Positions 16,739-24,733 are shown, counted from the stretch's first letter. The stretch: DNA of 27,301 nt from Betaproteobacteria bacterium (GCA_003153335.1 PLYG01000482.1:6691-33991), one strand, 5' to 3'. Notes: a model not told the origin generated them from the sequence alone. Numbers and translations: made by a program.

Positions 16739-17443
16739 GTGAAATATCGCGATCCCGCGTGTGCGTATTGCCCGCCGACGGTGCGTGCCTGCCGCCAAGG
16801 GGAAGCCGAGGAACGCGGCCCCGGTTTCTGCCCGACCAAAGTCGATCCCGCTATCCAGAACGTTGCTCGCGCAATGTATGGCGATCCCGAAACGCGCAGG
16901 ATCTCGCGCGAATCAGCGCTGGTCGAATCCGAAGGCTATTGCAAGTGGACACGGGTCGAGGAGATCGTCCAGTTCGCCAAGCGCATGGGCTACAAGAAAA
17001 TCGGCATCGCGAACTGCATCAGCTTCGTCGATCTAGCGTACGTGCTGAGCGGTATCCTGGAGAGCCATGGCTTCGAAGTGGTGTCAGTTGCATGCAAGAA
17101 CGGCAGCATCCCGAAGGAAGAGCTGGGGATTGCCGACCGGCAAAAAATTCGCCCGGGTCAGTTCGAGGCGCTTTGCAATCCGGTATCCCAAGCCGAGATG
17201 CTCAATTCTCACGGCTGCGAACTGAACGTAGTGCTGGGGCTGTGCGTAGGCCACGACAGCCTGTTCTTCAAATATGCGAAGGGGCTGACGACGGTACTGG
17301 TCGTCAAGGACCGCGTACTCGGCCATAATCCGGTGGCCGCACTACAGCTTGCAGACACCTATTACAGTCGCGTGTGGGGACCCAAGAAGCCAAATAAGCC
17401 GCCGAAGCTTCCGCCGGCGGGGCGCAGGAGCTCGCACGATTGA
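16739..17443 (+). CDS. DUF1847 putative metal-binding protein
   Basis: A 234-residue soluble protein of the DUF1847 family. The N-terminus has a four-cysteine cluster (CAYCPPTVRAC, then GFCP) that could bind zinc or a metal cluster. Central features are VEIVQFAKRMGYKKIGIANC-like sequence at about residues 75-95, FEVVSVACKNGSIPK, and a further cysteine-rich half (ALCNPVSQAEMLNSHGCELN, VLGLCVGHDSLF). GTG at 16739 is preferred over an upstream in-frame TTG because GGATGGAGGG lies just before it and the coding similarity begins at KYRDPACAYC. Function unknown; in other genomes the family is annotated only as metal-binding. It is alone on its strand segment. Confidence 0.8.
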   Translation: MKYRDPACAYCPPTVRACRQGEAEERGPGFCPTKVDPAIQNVARAMYGDPETRRISRESALVESEGYCKWTRVEEIVQFAKRMGYKKIGIANCISFVDLAYVLSGILESHGFEVVSVACKNGSIPKEELGIADRQKIRPGQFEALCNPVSQAEMLNSHGCELNVVLGLCVGHDSLFFKYAKGLTTVLVVKDRVLGHNPVAALQLADTYYSRVWGPKKPNKPPKLPPAGRRSSHD

Positions 17444-17523
17444 TCGGCCAAGATAATTGTCGCTCACCAGGCCGGTATAGTATGGGCTCGGAGATGGCTG
17501 AAGGGGTATCGTGCGCAATACGA

Positions 17524-17537
17524 GGTGCTTTAGCACC
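17524..17537. promoter_or_regulatory. Small inverted repeat GGTGCTTTAGCACC
   Basis: Five- to six-base arms around TTTA, 74 bases before the purine nucleoside permease-like gene. No T run follows, so an operator or leader hairpin is more likely than a terminator. Confidence 0.3.
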
Positions 17538-17610
17538 ATAGTTGTGTGAATTATCCGAATGGTCGATCATGATCATGTCAAATGTGGGTCCGTAACAGGC
17601 CGAGGGAGCT

Positions 17611-18699
17611 ATGGACAATCGCAGGAAGAATGGGGGACCCATCTTTTGGCTCGTCGTGTTACTAGGCGTTTTTCAACTCGTCGGATGCGCTTCTTCTCCG
17701 GGTCAGTCAAGTACGGATCGATTGGCGCACAGTAGGGACCTTCAATCGCGCCCGCGGGCAGTAAAGGTCCTGATCATCACCATGTTCGGCCCCGAAGCGG
17801 ACTCGTGGACCAAGGCGCTGGCGTTTCCAGAAGAAATAGCTGTCCCTGGTCTATCCCCCGACTATCCCCTTGTTAAGTGTACGCCATCAGACATCTGTCT
17901 CATGACGACCGGCATGGGGCATACAAATGCAGCCGCATCGACAATGGCATTAGTCTTTAGCAATAAATTTGATTTTTCGCAGACATACTTTCTCATAGCA
18001 GGGATCGCCGGTGTCGATCCAAATGTGGGGACTATTGGATCGGCCGCGTGGGCACGGTACCTAATCGATTACGGCCTTGCTCATGAGATTGACTCGCGCG
18101 AAATGCCAGTCGGCTGGAAGGCAGGCTATTTTGGCATTCATGCCGCAACACCCGATTCGAAACCCAATCTGGCATACAAGACGGAAGTATTCCAGCTCGA
18201 TGACTCGCTACTTCAAATGGCGTTGACAATTACCAAGAACGTCAAATTGGACGACAACGACGAAGCACGTGCATACCGCGCCCTGTACTCCGAAAGCGCG
18301 GCAAGAGGCAATCCGACGGTGATTCAATGTGATACTGCGGCGGGTGATACGTACTGGCACGGAAGGCAACTTGGCGAGTGGGCCACTCAATGGACAACTG
18401 TGTTGACCGACGGGAAGGGGCGCTACTGCACAACGCAGCAGGAAGACAATGCAACATTCGAAGCATTGAAGCGGGGCGACGCTGCGGGCTTACTCGACCG
18501 TCGCCGAGTTGCGGTACTTCGGACCGGCGCCAACTTTGATAGACCTCACGGTGGTCAATCGACGTATGACTCCCTTAAATCGAAGTCGGGCGGATTCTCG
18601 GCGGCGACTAACAACCTGTTCATTGTAGGATATCCGCTCGTAAGTGATATCGTGAGCAACTGGCCCCAATGGCGAGTCGGGGTCCCCAAGGCTCCGTGA
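17611..18699 (+). CDS. Purine nucleoside permease (NUP)-family lipoprotein
   Basis: A 362-residue protein of the NUP family (named from the yeast purine nucleoside permease; bacterial members are exported and their chemistry is not well established). The N-terminus is a lipoprotein signal: WLVVLLGVFQLVGC with lipobox Cys26. The family core is present: VKVLIITMFGPEADSW, CLMTTGMGHTNAAASTMAL, YFLIAGIAGVDPNVGTIGS, CDTAAGDTYWHG and VLRTGANFDRP. The nucleoside-phosphorylase-like motifs (TGMGHTNAA, AGIAGVDP) suggest binding or cleavage of purine nucleosides at the outer membrane. GAGGGAG precedes the ATG. Length is normal. Flanked by intergenic DNA and by IS repeat copy 4 downstream. Confidence 0.85.
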   Translation: MDNRRKNGGPIFWLVVLLGVFQLVGCASSPGQSSTDRLAHSRDLQSRPRAVKVLIITMFGPEADSWTKALAFPEEIAVPGLSPDYPLVKCTPSDICLMTTGMGHTNAAASTMALVFSNKFDFSQTYFLIAGIAGVDPNVGTIGSAAWARYLIDYGLAHEIDSREMPVGWKAGYFGIHAATPDSKPNLAYKTEVFQLDDSLLQMALTITKNVKLDDNDEARAYRALYSESAARGNPTVIQCDTAAGDTYWHGRQLGEWATQWTTVLTDGKGRYCTTQQEDNATFEALKRGDAAGLLDRRRVAVLRTGANFDRPHGGQSTYDSLKSKSGGFSAATNNLFIVGYPLVSDIVSNWPQWRVGVPKAP

Positions 18700-18741
18700 T
18701 TGATCGAACGACAAACAGCCGCCGCCGACAACCTCTTGGCC

Positions 18742-18890
18742 TGTGCATGGCGAGTTCATACTCAGGCAGCGATTGGCGCCTGGAAAAGGCCTCGGCAAGG
18801 CTGCTGCTGTCTGTAGGGATCAAGGGTGGCACAGGGAGGACGAGGCTCACCAGACCGCTCCTCTTTGGTACTCCCGCGCGGTGCGGCCCG
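18742..18890 (-). repeat. Transposase C-terminus repeat, copy 4
   Basis: The minus-strand frame ends CRGLFQAPIAA with TGA at 18762-18764, matching the other three copies; the match continues rightward through CTGCTGCTGTCTG and GGCACAGGGAGGACGAGGCTC. No TTGACCCA end is seen beside this copy. Between 18891 and 19031 I see nothing further. Confidence 0.5.
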
Positions 18891-19031
18891 TTCGAACCAG
18901 AATTACGGAATTAGCCATGAACAGACCGTTGCCACTACGGACCTGAAGTTGGAGTAGCATGAACCGCTTTTCGCCCCACCGGCGCCAGGGGTAAGAAGCG
19001 CGCCGGTCACCGCAAGATAAACAACAAGAGC

Positions 19032-19286
19032 CTACGCGTCCTGCCCCTGGATGAGAGTGATCGAGGCCGTCGCGATGATCTTCGCCGCCGGGTCACCTCC
19101 GTTCAGCTCGATAAACACGACACCGGTGATGCCCTTCAGGGCGAGGCTGGCCCGGGTGTCGGTCTTGACCGGCGTTTCCTTGCGCAACGTCACATCCACA
19201 AGCACGAGGCGCGAATTGTCAGGATCGATACTCATCGACTTGACCGTACCGACATCGATGCCGCGGAATTTCACCGGATCGCCGAC
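19032..19286 (-). pseudogene. mlaD: MlaD-like MCE-domain fragment
   Basis: Encodes only the MCE core of an MlaD-type lipid-binding subunit: VGDPVKFRGIDVGTVKSM, DPDNSRLVLVDVTLRKETPV, then KTDTRASLALKGITGVVFIE and LNGGDPAA. The N-terminal membrane anchor is missing and the C-terminus ends early at IQGQDA. It is fused in frame behind an MlaF fragment at about 19286/19287, where both parents would carry similar Leu-Ala/Val-Gly residues. Not functional as read. Confidence 0.75.
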
Positions 19287-19645
19287 CGCGAGTGCCCGCG
19301 CGAACGCAGCGCGCTTCACCATGCCGCCGGAAAGCGCGGACGGAAACTTGATGCCGCTGTCTGGCGGCAAGCCAGCAAGCGCCAGCTTCATTGCAGCGAT
19401 CTGTTCCTACTCCTTGGCCGGCGGCGCCATATGTTCACGCATCGGCGGCATGATGTTCTGCGCAACCGAGAGGGAGGAAAAAATGCACCTTGCTGAAACA
19501 GCACGCCTATGAGAGCCGCTTTTTCTGCCGCGCCGATGGATTGAACTGTCTGGCAGTTGAGGAGAACCTCCCCGGCATCCGGCTCGTGCAGGCCAACGAG
19601 TGTCTTGAGCAGTACCGACTTGCCTGATCCCGATCCGCCGGCGAT
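19287..19645 (-). pseudogene. mlaF: MlaF-like ABC ATPase fragment, frameshifted
   Basis: Parts of the ATPase of a phospholipid (Mla/MCE) transporter. Walker A GGSGSGKS (about 19639-19616) and LLKTLVGLHEPDAGEVL are present. At a six-T run on the minus strand (19478-19483) the frame breaks: the next frame continues FSSLSVAQNIMPPMREHM and meets TAG at 19407-19409. A third segment resumes with AAMKLALAGLPPDSGIKFP and the signature ALSGGM. Walker B and the rest are deleted. The N-terminal strand before Walker A is also lost at the join with MlaE. Confidence 0.75.
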
Positions 19646-19936
19646 GCCGACACTTTCCGCCGAGCCACTCACCCGGAAGCCGCGCATGCAGCCGATGATC
19701 GCAATGAAGAAAGCGAAGATCGGCGCCTTGAACAGGCCGACGAGGAAATCCCCGCCGTCGACGACGTGCGGCAAGCGTGTCAGGTATTGCGTCGGCGATA
19801 CATCGAGCAGAAATTGGGAAATTGCGGCGCCGCCGATCAGGCCCATGATGTCCGCGAAGAACGTGAGTAGCGGCACGGTGATGACAAGCGCAATCGCCCG
19901 CCAGCGCAAGTTGATCGCCATCGCCGCTGACGACAA
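19646..19936 (-). pseudogene. mlaE: MlaE-like permease fragment
   Basis: The middle and late part of an MlaE-type permease: LVITVPLLTFFADIMGLIGG, then VSPTQYLTRLPHVVDGGDF, LVGLFKAPIFAFFIAIIG and CMRGFRVSGSAESVG. The first third and the last membrane segment are missing, and the sequence before ALVITVP (INLRWRAI) looks like another deletion join. It runs directly into the MlaF Walker A region in the same frame. Gene order E-F-D on one strand suits an mla operon, here collapsed to about 900 bases. Confidence 0.75.
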
Positions 19937-20404
19937 CCGTTGGCCGAGAGGAATCCGCGGAAGCTTGCTGTTTGTTTGCAGGCACTGCTGTCATCGTTCG
20001 CCCCGGCTCCACGAAGGCAGTGGGGCATAGAATGGATCAGACTCGATATATTCCCGCGTCACCAGGGGCACAACGTGAGGTTCCGCAGGGCATTCGAAAC
20101 ACCCGGCGAGCTCTGTGCGCTATCAGACATACCGCATGGTGTATGACCGTCGATATCACTAGTCGACCCAAAACGGATGTACAGTCACTTAGAAGCGGTG
20201 CGCGTCAACGAAAGATTGACGTCCAATCGACGACCATGGTGCCGGTACGAGTGGTAACGAACAGACCGTGCTGAGTGCAGGTGCTTAGACTGAAAAAGAT
20301 TTCCTATTGCTTAAAGACCCACCGATGAAAGGCGCAAAACCGCGCAGCGTATGATGGCGCCGGACTACAACCAACGCTGGCGTGCAGGCATTAGGTAACT
20401 ATTC
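19937..20404. other. Intergenic region, nothing recognised
   Basis: No gene with start signal or recognised composition. Begins with the ragged edge of the mlaE relic and ends with the leader of the AsmA-like gene (TAGGT before the GTG at 20405). Confidence 0.3.
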
Positions 20405-21694
20405 GTGAAGCGCGAGCAAGAGTGGGCACTTGGCCTCGGGATTGCAGCCGCTGTGCTGGGCGCGGCGTGGCTTGCCGTGGCTTGGTGGCTGCCCACCGAT
20501 GAAGAATTTGCCGCCTGGCTCACGGCCGAGGCCGAAGACCGGTTAGGCGTCAAGGTAACCATCGGCTCTGCCCACTGGGCGTTGCTGCCAAGGCCCGTTG
20601 TCGTGGTCAACGACTTTCGCACGCAGCAGGCGCAACCGGTGGTCATTCGGCGGCTGAGCGCGCAACCTAACGCGCGCGTGCTGCTGCACCGCAAGCTTGA
20701 GTTTGCGCGTATCGATATCGATGATGCGGTTTTCCCACGCAACTCGATGCTCGCCTTTCCCGCCAAACCGGGTGCGAGCGAGCCCGATGCGGGCGATGGC
20801 GTGCTGCTCGAACACTTCGAGTTTCGCAATCTGACCTGGATCTCCTACAGCGGTATTGCCGTGGCCTATGACGGCGAGATCGATTTCGACGTGAACTGGC
20901 GCCCTCGCCACGCCGAGTTGCGCCGCCCGGGCATCAGCCCCCCGTTCACGCTGACGTTGACGCGCGAGGGCGATGCCGACCGTTGGCAGACGCGCATTCA
21001 TGTGGGTGGCGGTACGGCGCACGGCAACGTTGCGTTGAAGTCCGCCACAAGCGGCACCATGCACCTGAGCGGCCAGTTGGCCCCACATGACATCGAGGTG
21101 GCCAGCGCGTTGAGTACCTTCAACCGGCGGTCACCCGTCGGCGGCAAAAGCTCGGGCCAGATGGTGTTGTCGGCGGACGGCAAATCGGTGGGCGAGCTGG
21201 CGCGCTCGCTGCACACGCACAGCTTGCTCTCTGTCAACCCCGCAACGATATTGCGCTTTGACCTGGACAAGGCCATCAGCACGCGCGGCAAAGAGCACGA
21301 CGGCCAGACCGCGTTGCAGGAGCTGACCGGCCAGATGGACACGCAGAACACCGATGAGGGCATGCGAGTCACCTACACCGGCATCAAGGCCCGCGCCGGC
21401 AAGTACACCGCCACGGGCAAGGCCACGATCTACCACCGCCAGATCGAGGCCAGTGGCACTCTGGATGTCGTCGAGGGCGCAATCGGCGTGCCCTTTACCG
21501 TGAGCGGGCCGGTCGACAAGCCAAAGGCCTCGGTGCCGCCGGGATTCTTCGCGGGCGCGGCCATCGGCACCGCAGTGCTGCCCGGTATCGGCACCGTGAT
21601 CGGCGCCCGCATCGGCGGCGCTCTCGGCCGGATCTTCAAGGGCGGCGCGCAACAGCCCGTTGCCCCAACGCCGGTTGCACCGAAAAAGAACTAG
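20405..21694 (+). CDS. AsmA-like membrane protein with C-terminal glycine zipper
   Basis: A 429-residue protein with one N-terminal membrane segment (LGIAAAVLGAAWLAVAWWL, about residues 9-28) and a long beta-rich periplasmic region of the AsmA/TamB type: DRLGVKVTIGSAHWALLPRP near the start, then repeated strands such as ATILRFDLDKAI and GKYTATGKATIYHRQIEASG. This family is implicated in lipid traffic to the outer membrane. Unusual for AsmA, the last 50 residues are a glycine-rich hydrophobic stretch (GAAIGTAVLPGIGTVIGARI, then GGALGRIFKGG) of glycine-zipper type, followed by a Pro tail. The GTG start has TAGGT upstream. A weak terminator follows. It lies next to the mla relic, another envelope-lipid system; a link is possible but not shown. 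Confidence 0.75.
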   Translation: MKREQEWALGLGIAAAVLGAAWLAVAWWLPTDEEFAAWLTAEAEDRLGVKVTIGSAHWALLPRPVVVVNDFRTQQAQPVVIRRLSAQPNARVLLHRKLEFARIDIDDAVFPRNSMLAFPAKPGASEPDAGDGVLLEHFEFRNLTWISYSGIAVAYDGEIDFDVNWRPRHAELRRPGISPPFTLTLTREGDADRWQTRIHVGGGTAHGNVALKSATSGTMHLSGQLAPHDIEVASALSTFNRRSPVGGKSSGQMVLSADGKSVGELARSLHTHSLLSVNPATILRFDLDKAISTRGKEHDGQTALQELTGQMDTQNTDEGMRVTYTGIKARAGKYTATGKATIYHRQIEASGTLDVVEGAIGVPFTVSGPVDKPKASVPPGFFAGAAIGTAVLPGIGTVIGARIGGALGRIFKGGAQQPVAPTPVAPKKN

Positions 21695-21699
21695 CCAGA

Positions 21700-21725
21700 G
21701 GTTGTTGCCTTCCAACCGGATTTTT
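21700..21725 (+). terminator. Weak intrinsic terminator after the AsmA-like gene
   Basis: GGTTG (21700-21704) can pair with CAACC (21713-21717), followed by GGATTTTT. The stem is short, so confidence is low. Confidence 0.35.
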
Positions 21726-21775
21726 CCAACACGGCCCTGGTCCCGCTGCGGGGCGCACCTCATGAGGTGCAAGTC

Positions 21776-22008
21776 ATGAATCGCTATACCCTGGTTTCAA
21801 CGGCTCTGGTCTTCGTCTTGGCCGCCGGCACGTTCAGCAAGCCGCGCTTTCAGATGCGCAACAAGCCGAAATCCGCTCTGAAATTACGCAAGCCGCCGCG
21901 ACAGGGGCTCGGCTTGCCATCGATGTCAGGATCGAACAGGTCCAGCATCGACTCGGTGTCGCGTGCGTGGCGCGTTCATTCACCATTCTTGATGCCAGCA
22001 CAACTTGA
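21776..22008 (+). pseudogene. Small exported protein, frameshifted and truncated
   Basis: ATG at 21776 follows GAGGTG and gives a signal-peptide-like start (MNRYTLVSTALVFVLAAGTFS). In the original frame the continuation is rich in K/P/R and not protein-like. Shifting frame at 21838 gives QAALSDAQQAEIRSEITQAA and then TGARLAIDVRIEQVQHRLGV, which looks like a genuine mature region with helical character, ending at TGA 22006-22008 where IS-like sequence begins. One missing base near 21838 would reconcile the two. Family unknown. Confidence 0.5.
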
Positions 22009-22194
22009 CGTCAGCCAGCGTCCCTTGATGTCTACGTGAACCGACATTCTCCCGGCCAGCTGGGCAGGACAATTGAAATGCCGGGAGCAGACCGACACGA
22101 AATGAACTGCGTGATTTGGTCTGGACCCTCTCCGACTGTATGTCCAGATTGGCATAGTAGTACGGATCGACGACCCGGGCATAGCGGGGCGGTG

Positions 22195-22345
22195 ATTTAG
22201 GCCCTTCCGCAGATTGTGCGTGATCAAGCGAAATTGGACAGCGAAAATCACCGACCCGGGAGCATCTCCGAGCGGTTGATGTGCCAACGAATCGATTCGT
22301 TGACTGACAAAAGGCTGCTCGCTCCGCCGTGATCATTCGTGATCA
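22195..22345 (+). repeat. IS21-like end, GTGATCATTC type, second copy
   Basis: Shares with 1-117 the order GGAGCATCTCCGA-CGGTTGA, ATTCGTTGA, AAAAGGCTGCTC and GTGATCATTCGTGATC, then diverges before the terminal CACA. Its left part matches the piece at 7296-7335 in reverse orientation. The preceding 22009-22194 carries another repeat-rich stretch (CTTGATGCC, CTTGATGTC) that may be a third IS remnant. Confidence 0.5.
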
Positions 22346-22698
22346 GAGCCGTGTTGTTACCCCCGGAACATTGACCACTTCCTGGTTTGCGCTGCCGATC
22401 CAGGACCGACCACGGCAATGTCGTTGACTGCACAGGTGCCGAGGAATTCTTTGCATTGTCAAATCCGCATCGGCACAGATTGTCAAAATTCGATCAGCCC
22501 CAACAGCCATCGCAAGTAGCAGCTCGAAGCTGGCGCGCGAATCGCGGCCCCGCAATACGTTCATCGGCCCTCCGCACCCAGGCTCCGACACATACGGAAT
22601 TCGGCGTATGGCGCGCCGTACCCGGTCAGCCCACTATCCCCGGATACCCCACCAGTGTAGTCAGACATGCCGCGAAACTCCCGAATGGAGACTCTGAA
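22346..22698. other. Intergenic region with no supported gene
   Basis: A minus-strand frame within 22343-22591 has a short protein-like segment (SRASFELLLAMAVGADRIL) but no convincing start or continuation. GGAG at 22686-22689 serves the VOC gene. Confidence 0.3.
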
Positions 22699-23085
22699 AT
22701 GAGCACCTTTCCCAGCACCGAAGTCACCTGCATCCTCCCCGTCAAGGAAATGGAACGCGCCCGCCGGTTCTACGAGAGGTCGCTCGGCCTGCAGCCGGTG
22801 GGCAGCAAGGTGGACGGCAAGTTTGTCTACCGCTGCGGCGGTACCGAGATCGCCCTCTTTCCGAAACCGGAGGGCACGAAGGCGCAGCACACGGCCTTGA
22901 GCTTTCGCGTCGCCAATATCGCTGACGCTATCGCGCTGCTCAAGTCGCGTGGCGTGACCTTTGCCGACTACGACTATCCCGGCCTTAAGACGATCGGCCA
23001 TGTCTGCGTGCTTGGCTCGGAGAAGGCGGCCTGGTTCGAGGACACCGAGGGCAACATTCTTTGCCTGCACGAAGATGTGGGGTGA
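22699..23085 (+). CDS. VOC (glyoxalase/bleomycin resistance) family protein
   Basis: A 128-residue single-domain protein of the vicinal oxygen chelate fold. It starts with a beta strand and helix (VTCILPVKEMERARRFYERS), then LGLQPVGS, and the second module has AQHTALSFRVANIADAIALL, VCVLGSEKAAWFEDTEGN and LCLHE. His in QHTALSF and Glu in LCLHE are in positions used as metal ligands; the usual first-strand ligand is a threonine/cysteine here, so metal binding may be altered. The frame is open far upstream, but ATG at 22699 has GGAG nine bases before it and begins at the fold. Substrate unknown. Stands alone. Confidence 0.82.
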   Translation: MSTFPSTEVTCILPVKEMERARRFYERSLGLQPVGSKVDGKFVYRCGGTEIALFPKPEGTKAQHTALSFRVANIADAIALLKSRGVTFADYDYPGLKTIGHVCVLGSEKAAWFEDTEGNILCLHEDVG

Positions 23086-23347
23086 ACTGAGAGGCAAGAC
23101 TTGGCATTGACCGGGTCTTTGCAACCCTATGAGGAGTGCTGCGCTTGAAGTTCTTATCCATAAGTTCTGATTGCCTTCCTTGACTCGCACCCTGCTAATG
23201 AACGGAAGGGGCGGCTTCGAGTAGTAGTCTGCTTCGGTCTGGCAACGGGCGTTCTCGATGTCCATGTATGTCTCCGCCGGGAGCTCGCCGATGGATTGCC
23301 GATAGACGGCCTCCCAACGTTCGAACGCATCCCGTGCGCTTTGACCG
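23086..23347 (-). other. Intergenic region with a possible gene fragment
   Basis: A minus-strand frame beginning at a TTG at 23358 encodes about 60 protein-like residues (ARDAFERWEAVYRQSIGEL, ETYMDIENARCQTEADYY, PFISRVRVKEGNQ) before composition becomes random. It has no clear ribosome binding site and overlaps the toxin-antitoxin promoter. It may be the 5' remnant of a divergent gene. Family not recognised. Confidence 0.25.
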
Positions 23348-23378
23348 GATTGATTCAATCGGCCAGCGGTATTACAAT
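23348..23378 (+). promoter_or_regulatory. Promoter with overlapping palindromic operator of the toxin-antitoxin operon
   Basis: TTGATT (23350-23355) and TACAAT (23373-23378) are separated by 17 bases, a good sigma-70 arrangement. GATTGA-T-TCAATC (23348-23360) is a perfect 13-base palindrome covering the -35, suited to repression by the ribbon-helix-helix antitoxin encoded 24 bases downstream of the -10. Confidence 0.6.
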
Positions 23379-23401
23379 ATGACTACTTCCGGAGAAAATC
23401 C

Positions 23402-23692
23402 ATGCCCCTGGTTGCCACGAGCCTCAAGCTTCCCAAGACTCTGAAATCCCGCATTACGCGCCTCGCCAAGCGAGCAGGAGAGAGCCCACATGCGTTCATG
23501 TTGCGGTTGCTCGAGGAGCAGATCCAGGCTGCCGAGCGGTTCGAGCAGTTTGTAGCAGACGCGCGGCAAGCCGACCAACGCATGCTGGAAAGCGGTCAAG
23601 GGTACGCTGCGGCCGATGTGCACAGCTATCTGGAGGCCAAGATAGCGGGCCATAAAGGGACAAGACCCAAGCCCGCGCAATGGCGCAAGTAA
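23402..23692 (+). CDS. Ribbon-helix-helix antitoxin (ParD/CopG-like)
   Basis: A 96-residue DNA-binding antitoxin. The N-terminus LVATSLKLPKTLKSRITRLA followed by KRAGESPHAFMLRLLEEQI is a ribbon-helix-helix domain: beta strand, helix, turn, helix. The C-terminal half (AERFEQFVADARQAD to PKPAQWRK) would wrap the toxin. CGGAGA lies before the ATG. It overlaps the toxin gene by 13 bases, so the two are co-translated, and it likely represses its own promoter through the palindrome at 23348-23360. Confidence 0.85.
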   Translation: MPLVATSLKLPKTLKSRITRLAKRAGESPHAFMLRLLEEQIQAAERFEQFVADARQADQRMLESGQGYAAADVHSYLEAKIAGHKGTRPKPAQWRK

Positions 23693-23973
23693 TCTACTCC
23701 GACGAGGCATTTACCGACTTTGAACGTATTGTCGAGTTCCTGCTTGAGACCTCTCCCGAGGTTGTGACGCAGGCGCTCGAGAACATCAGAAGCGCGATCG
23801 GCATTCTCGAAGCACATCCATTCATCGGACGACGAGTAGACGGTCGCATTCGCGAACTAGTCATCTCGCAGGGAACAACCGGATATCTCGCCCTCTATCA
23901 ATTCGATCCTGCGTTCGATGTTGTCCGTACCTTGCGAGTACGACATCAGCGCGAGGTAGGTTACCGGGAGTAG
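23680..23973 (+). CDS. ParE/RelE-family toxin
   Basis: A 97-residue toxin of the RelE/ParE superfamily. The order helix-helix-beta sheet is visible: YSDEAFTDFERIVEFLLETS, QALENIRSAIGILEAHPFIG, RRVDGRIRELVISQGTTGYL and a last strand VVRTLRVRHQREVGY. The end VRTLRVRHQRE is the typical ParE/RelE strand. Whether it acts on gyrase (ParE) or on ribosome-bound mRNA (RelE) cannot be decided; partner type favours ParE. No own ribosome binding site; translation depends on coupling to the antitoxin. Intact. Confidence 0.85.
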   Translation: MAQVIYSDEAFTDFERIVEFLLETSPEVVTQALENIRSAIGILEAHPFIGRRVDGRIRELVISQGTTGYLALYQFDPAFDVVRTLRVRHQREVGYRE

Positions 23974-23992
23974 TCGCGGTGCTTGGTATTGA

Positions 23993-24706
23993 ATGTCGCG
24001 GACCATGGTGAAATCGAAGGTGTACTTGCAGGTCGAGCGCGTCGATGAGGCCACTTGCGCGCTCGCGGCCGGGGCGAGTGTCTCGAACCTGCACGAGGCG
24101 ATGGGCGCCGCCGCCGGCCGGCTCGCGACGATGGGTCCGCAGATGCGACCGCTCGTCCCGGGCATCCGTATCGCCGGACCCGCGGTGACGGCGTTCTGCG
24201 CGCCCGGTGACAACCTGATGATGCACCGTGCCCTCTACCTCGCGCGCAGGGGGGACGTCCTCGTCGTGCAGGCGCCGGAGTCCGGCGCGCAATGGGGCGA
24301 CATGGCGGGGCTCTACGCCAAGGTGAAGGGCCTCGCGGGGATCGTGGTCGACGGTTTCATCCGCGACACTGATGACCTCCTCGCGCTGCGCTCCCCGGTG
24401 TGGTCGACGAAGATCGGGCCCAGCAGCCCGCAAAAGACCGGCTACGGCATCGTGAACGCGCCCATCGTCTGCAGCGGCGTGCGCGTGGAACCCGGCGACC
24501 TGGTGGTCGCGGACGGCGACGGCGTGATCGTGATCCCGAAGCGCGAAGCTGCCGCAACCGTCGCGCGCGCGTTGGAGCGAACGCGGCGCGAGGACGCCGC
24601 CAGGGCCGACCTCGAGGCCGGCAAGCACCCGTGGCACCTGCACGGTTGCGACCAAAACTATGCGCAGCTGGACGTCGAGGAGATCGACGCACCCTGGCGC
24701 CCCTGA
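23993..24706 (+). CDS. RraA-like / HMG-CHA aldolase-type protein
   Basis: A 237-residue protein of the RraA-like fold, which includes class II 4-hydroxy-4-methyl-2-oxoglutarate / 4-carboxy-4-hydroxy-2-oxoadipate aldolases of aromatic ring-cleavage pathways. GDNLMMHRAL (Gly72-Asp73) and VVDGFIRDTDDLLAL (Asp120, Arg124, Asp125) match the substrate- and metal-binding motifs, and ESGAQWGDM is the usual loop between them. The D-G-x-x-R-D motif argues for an active aldolase rather than the RNase E regulator RraA, but the precise substrate is inferred. Start at 23993 or 24005 (two ATGs, neither with a clear ribosome binding site). It is 27 bases upstream of a TctC receptor gene, forming a probable catabolic/transport unit. 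Confidence 0.82.
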   Translation: MSRTMVKSKVYLQVERVDEATCALAAGASVSNLHEAMGAAAGRLATMGPQMRPLVPGIRIAGPAVTAFCAPGDNLMMHRALYLARRGDVLVVQAPESGAQWGDMAGLYAKVKGLAGIVVDGFIRDTDDLLALRSPVWSTKIGPSSPQKTGYGIVNAPIVCSGVRVEPGDLVVADGDGVIVIPKREAAATVARALERTRREDAARADLEAGKHPWHLHGCDQNYAQLDVEEIDAPWRP

Positions 24707-24733
24707 GCATCCGGTTTCCCCGAAAGGCCTGAA

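Noticed and set aside
19407..20012. 201-residue minus-strand frame overlapping the mla relic
   Set aside because: Only its last 30 residues correspond to the ATPase; the rest is a shadow of the permease fragment.
22343..22591. Minus-strand segment resembling the second half of an HPr phosphocarrier
   Set aside because: The resemblance is limited to about 30 residues, lacks the active-site histidine and has no proper start or end.
22561..23358. 265-residue minus-strand frame as a full gene
   Set aside because: Most of it lies opposite the VOC gene; only the first about 60 residues look protein-like, reported as a possible fragment.
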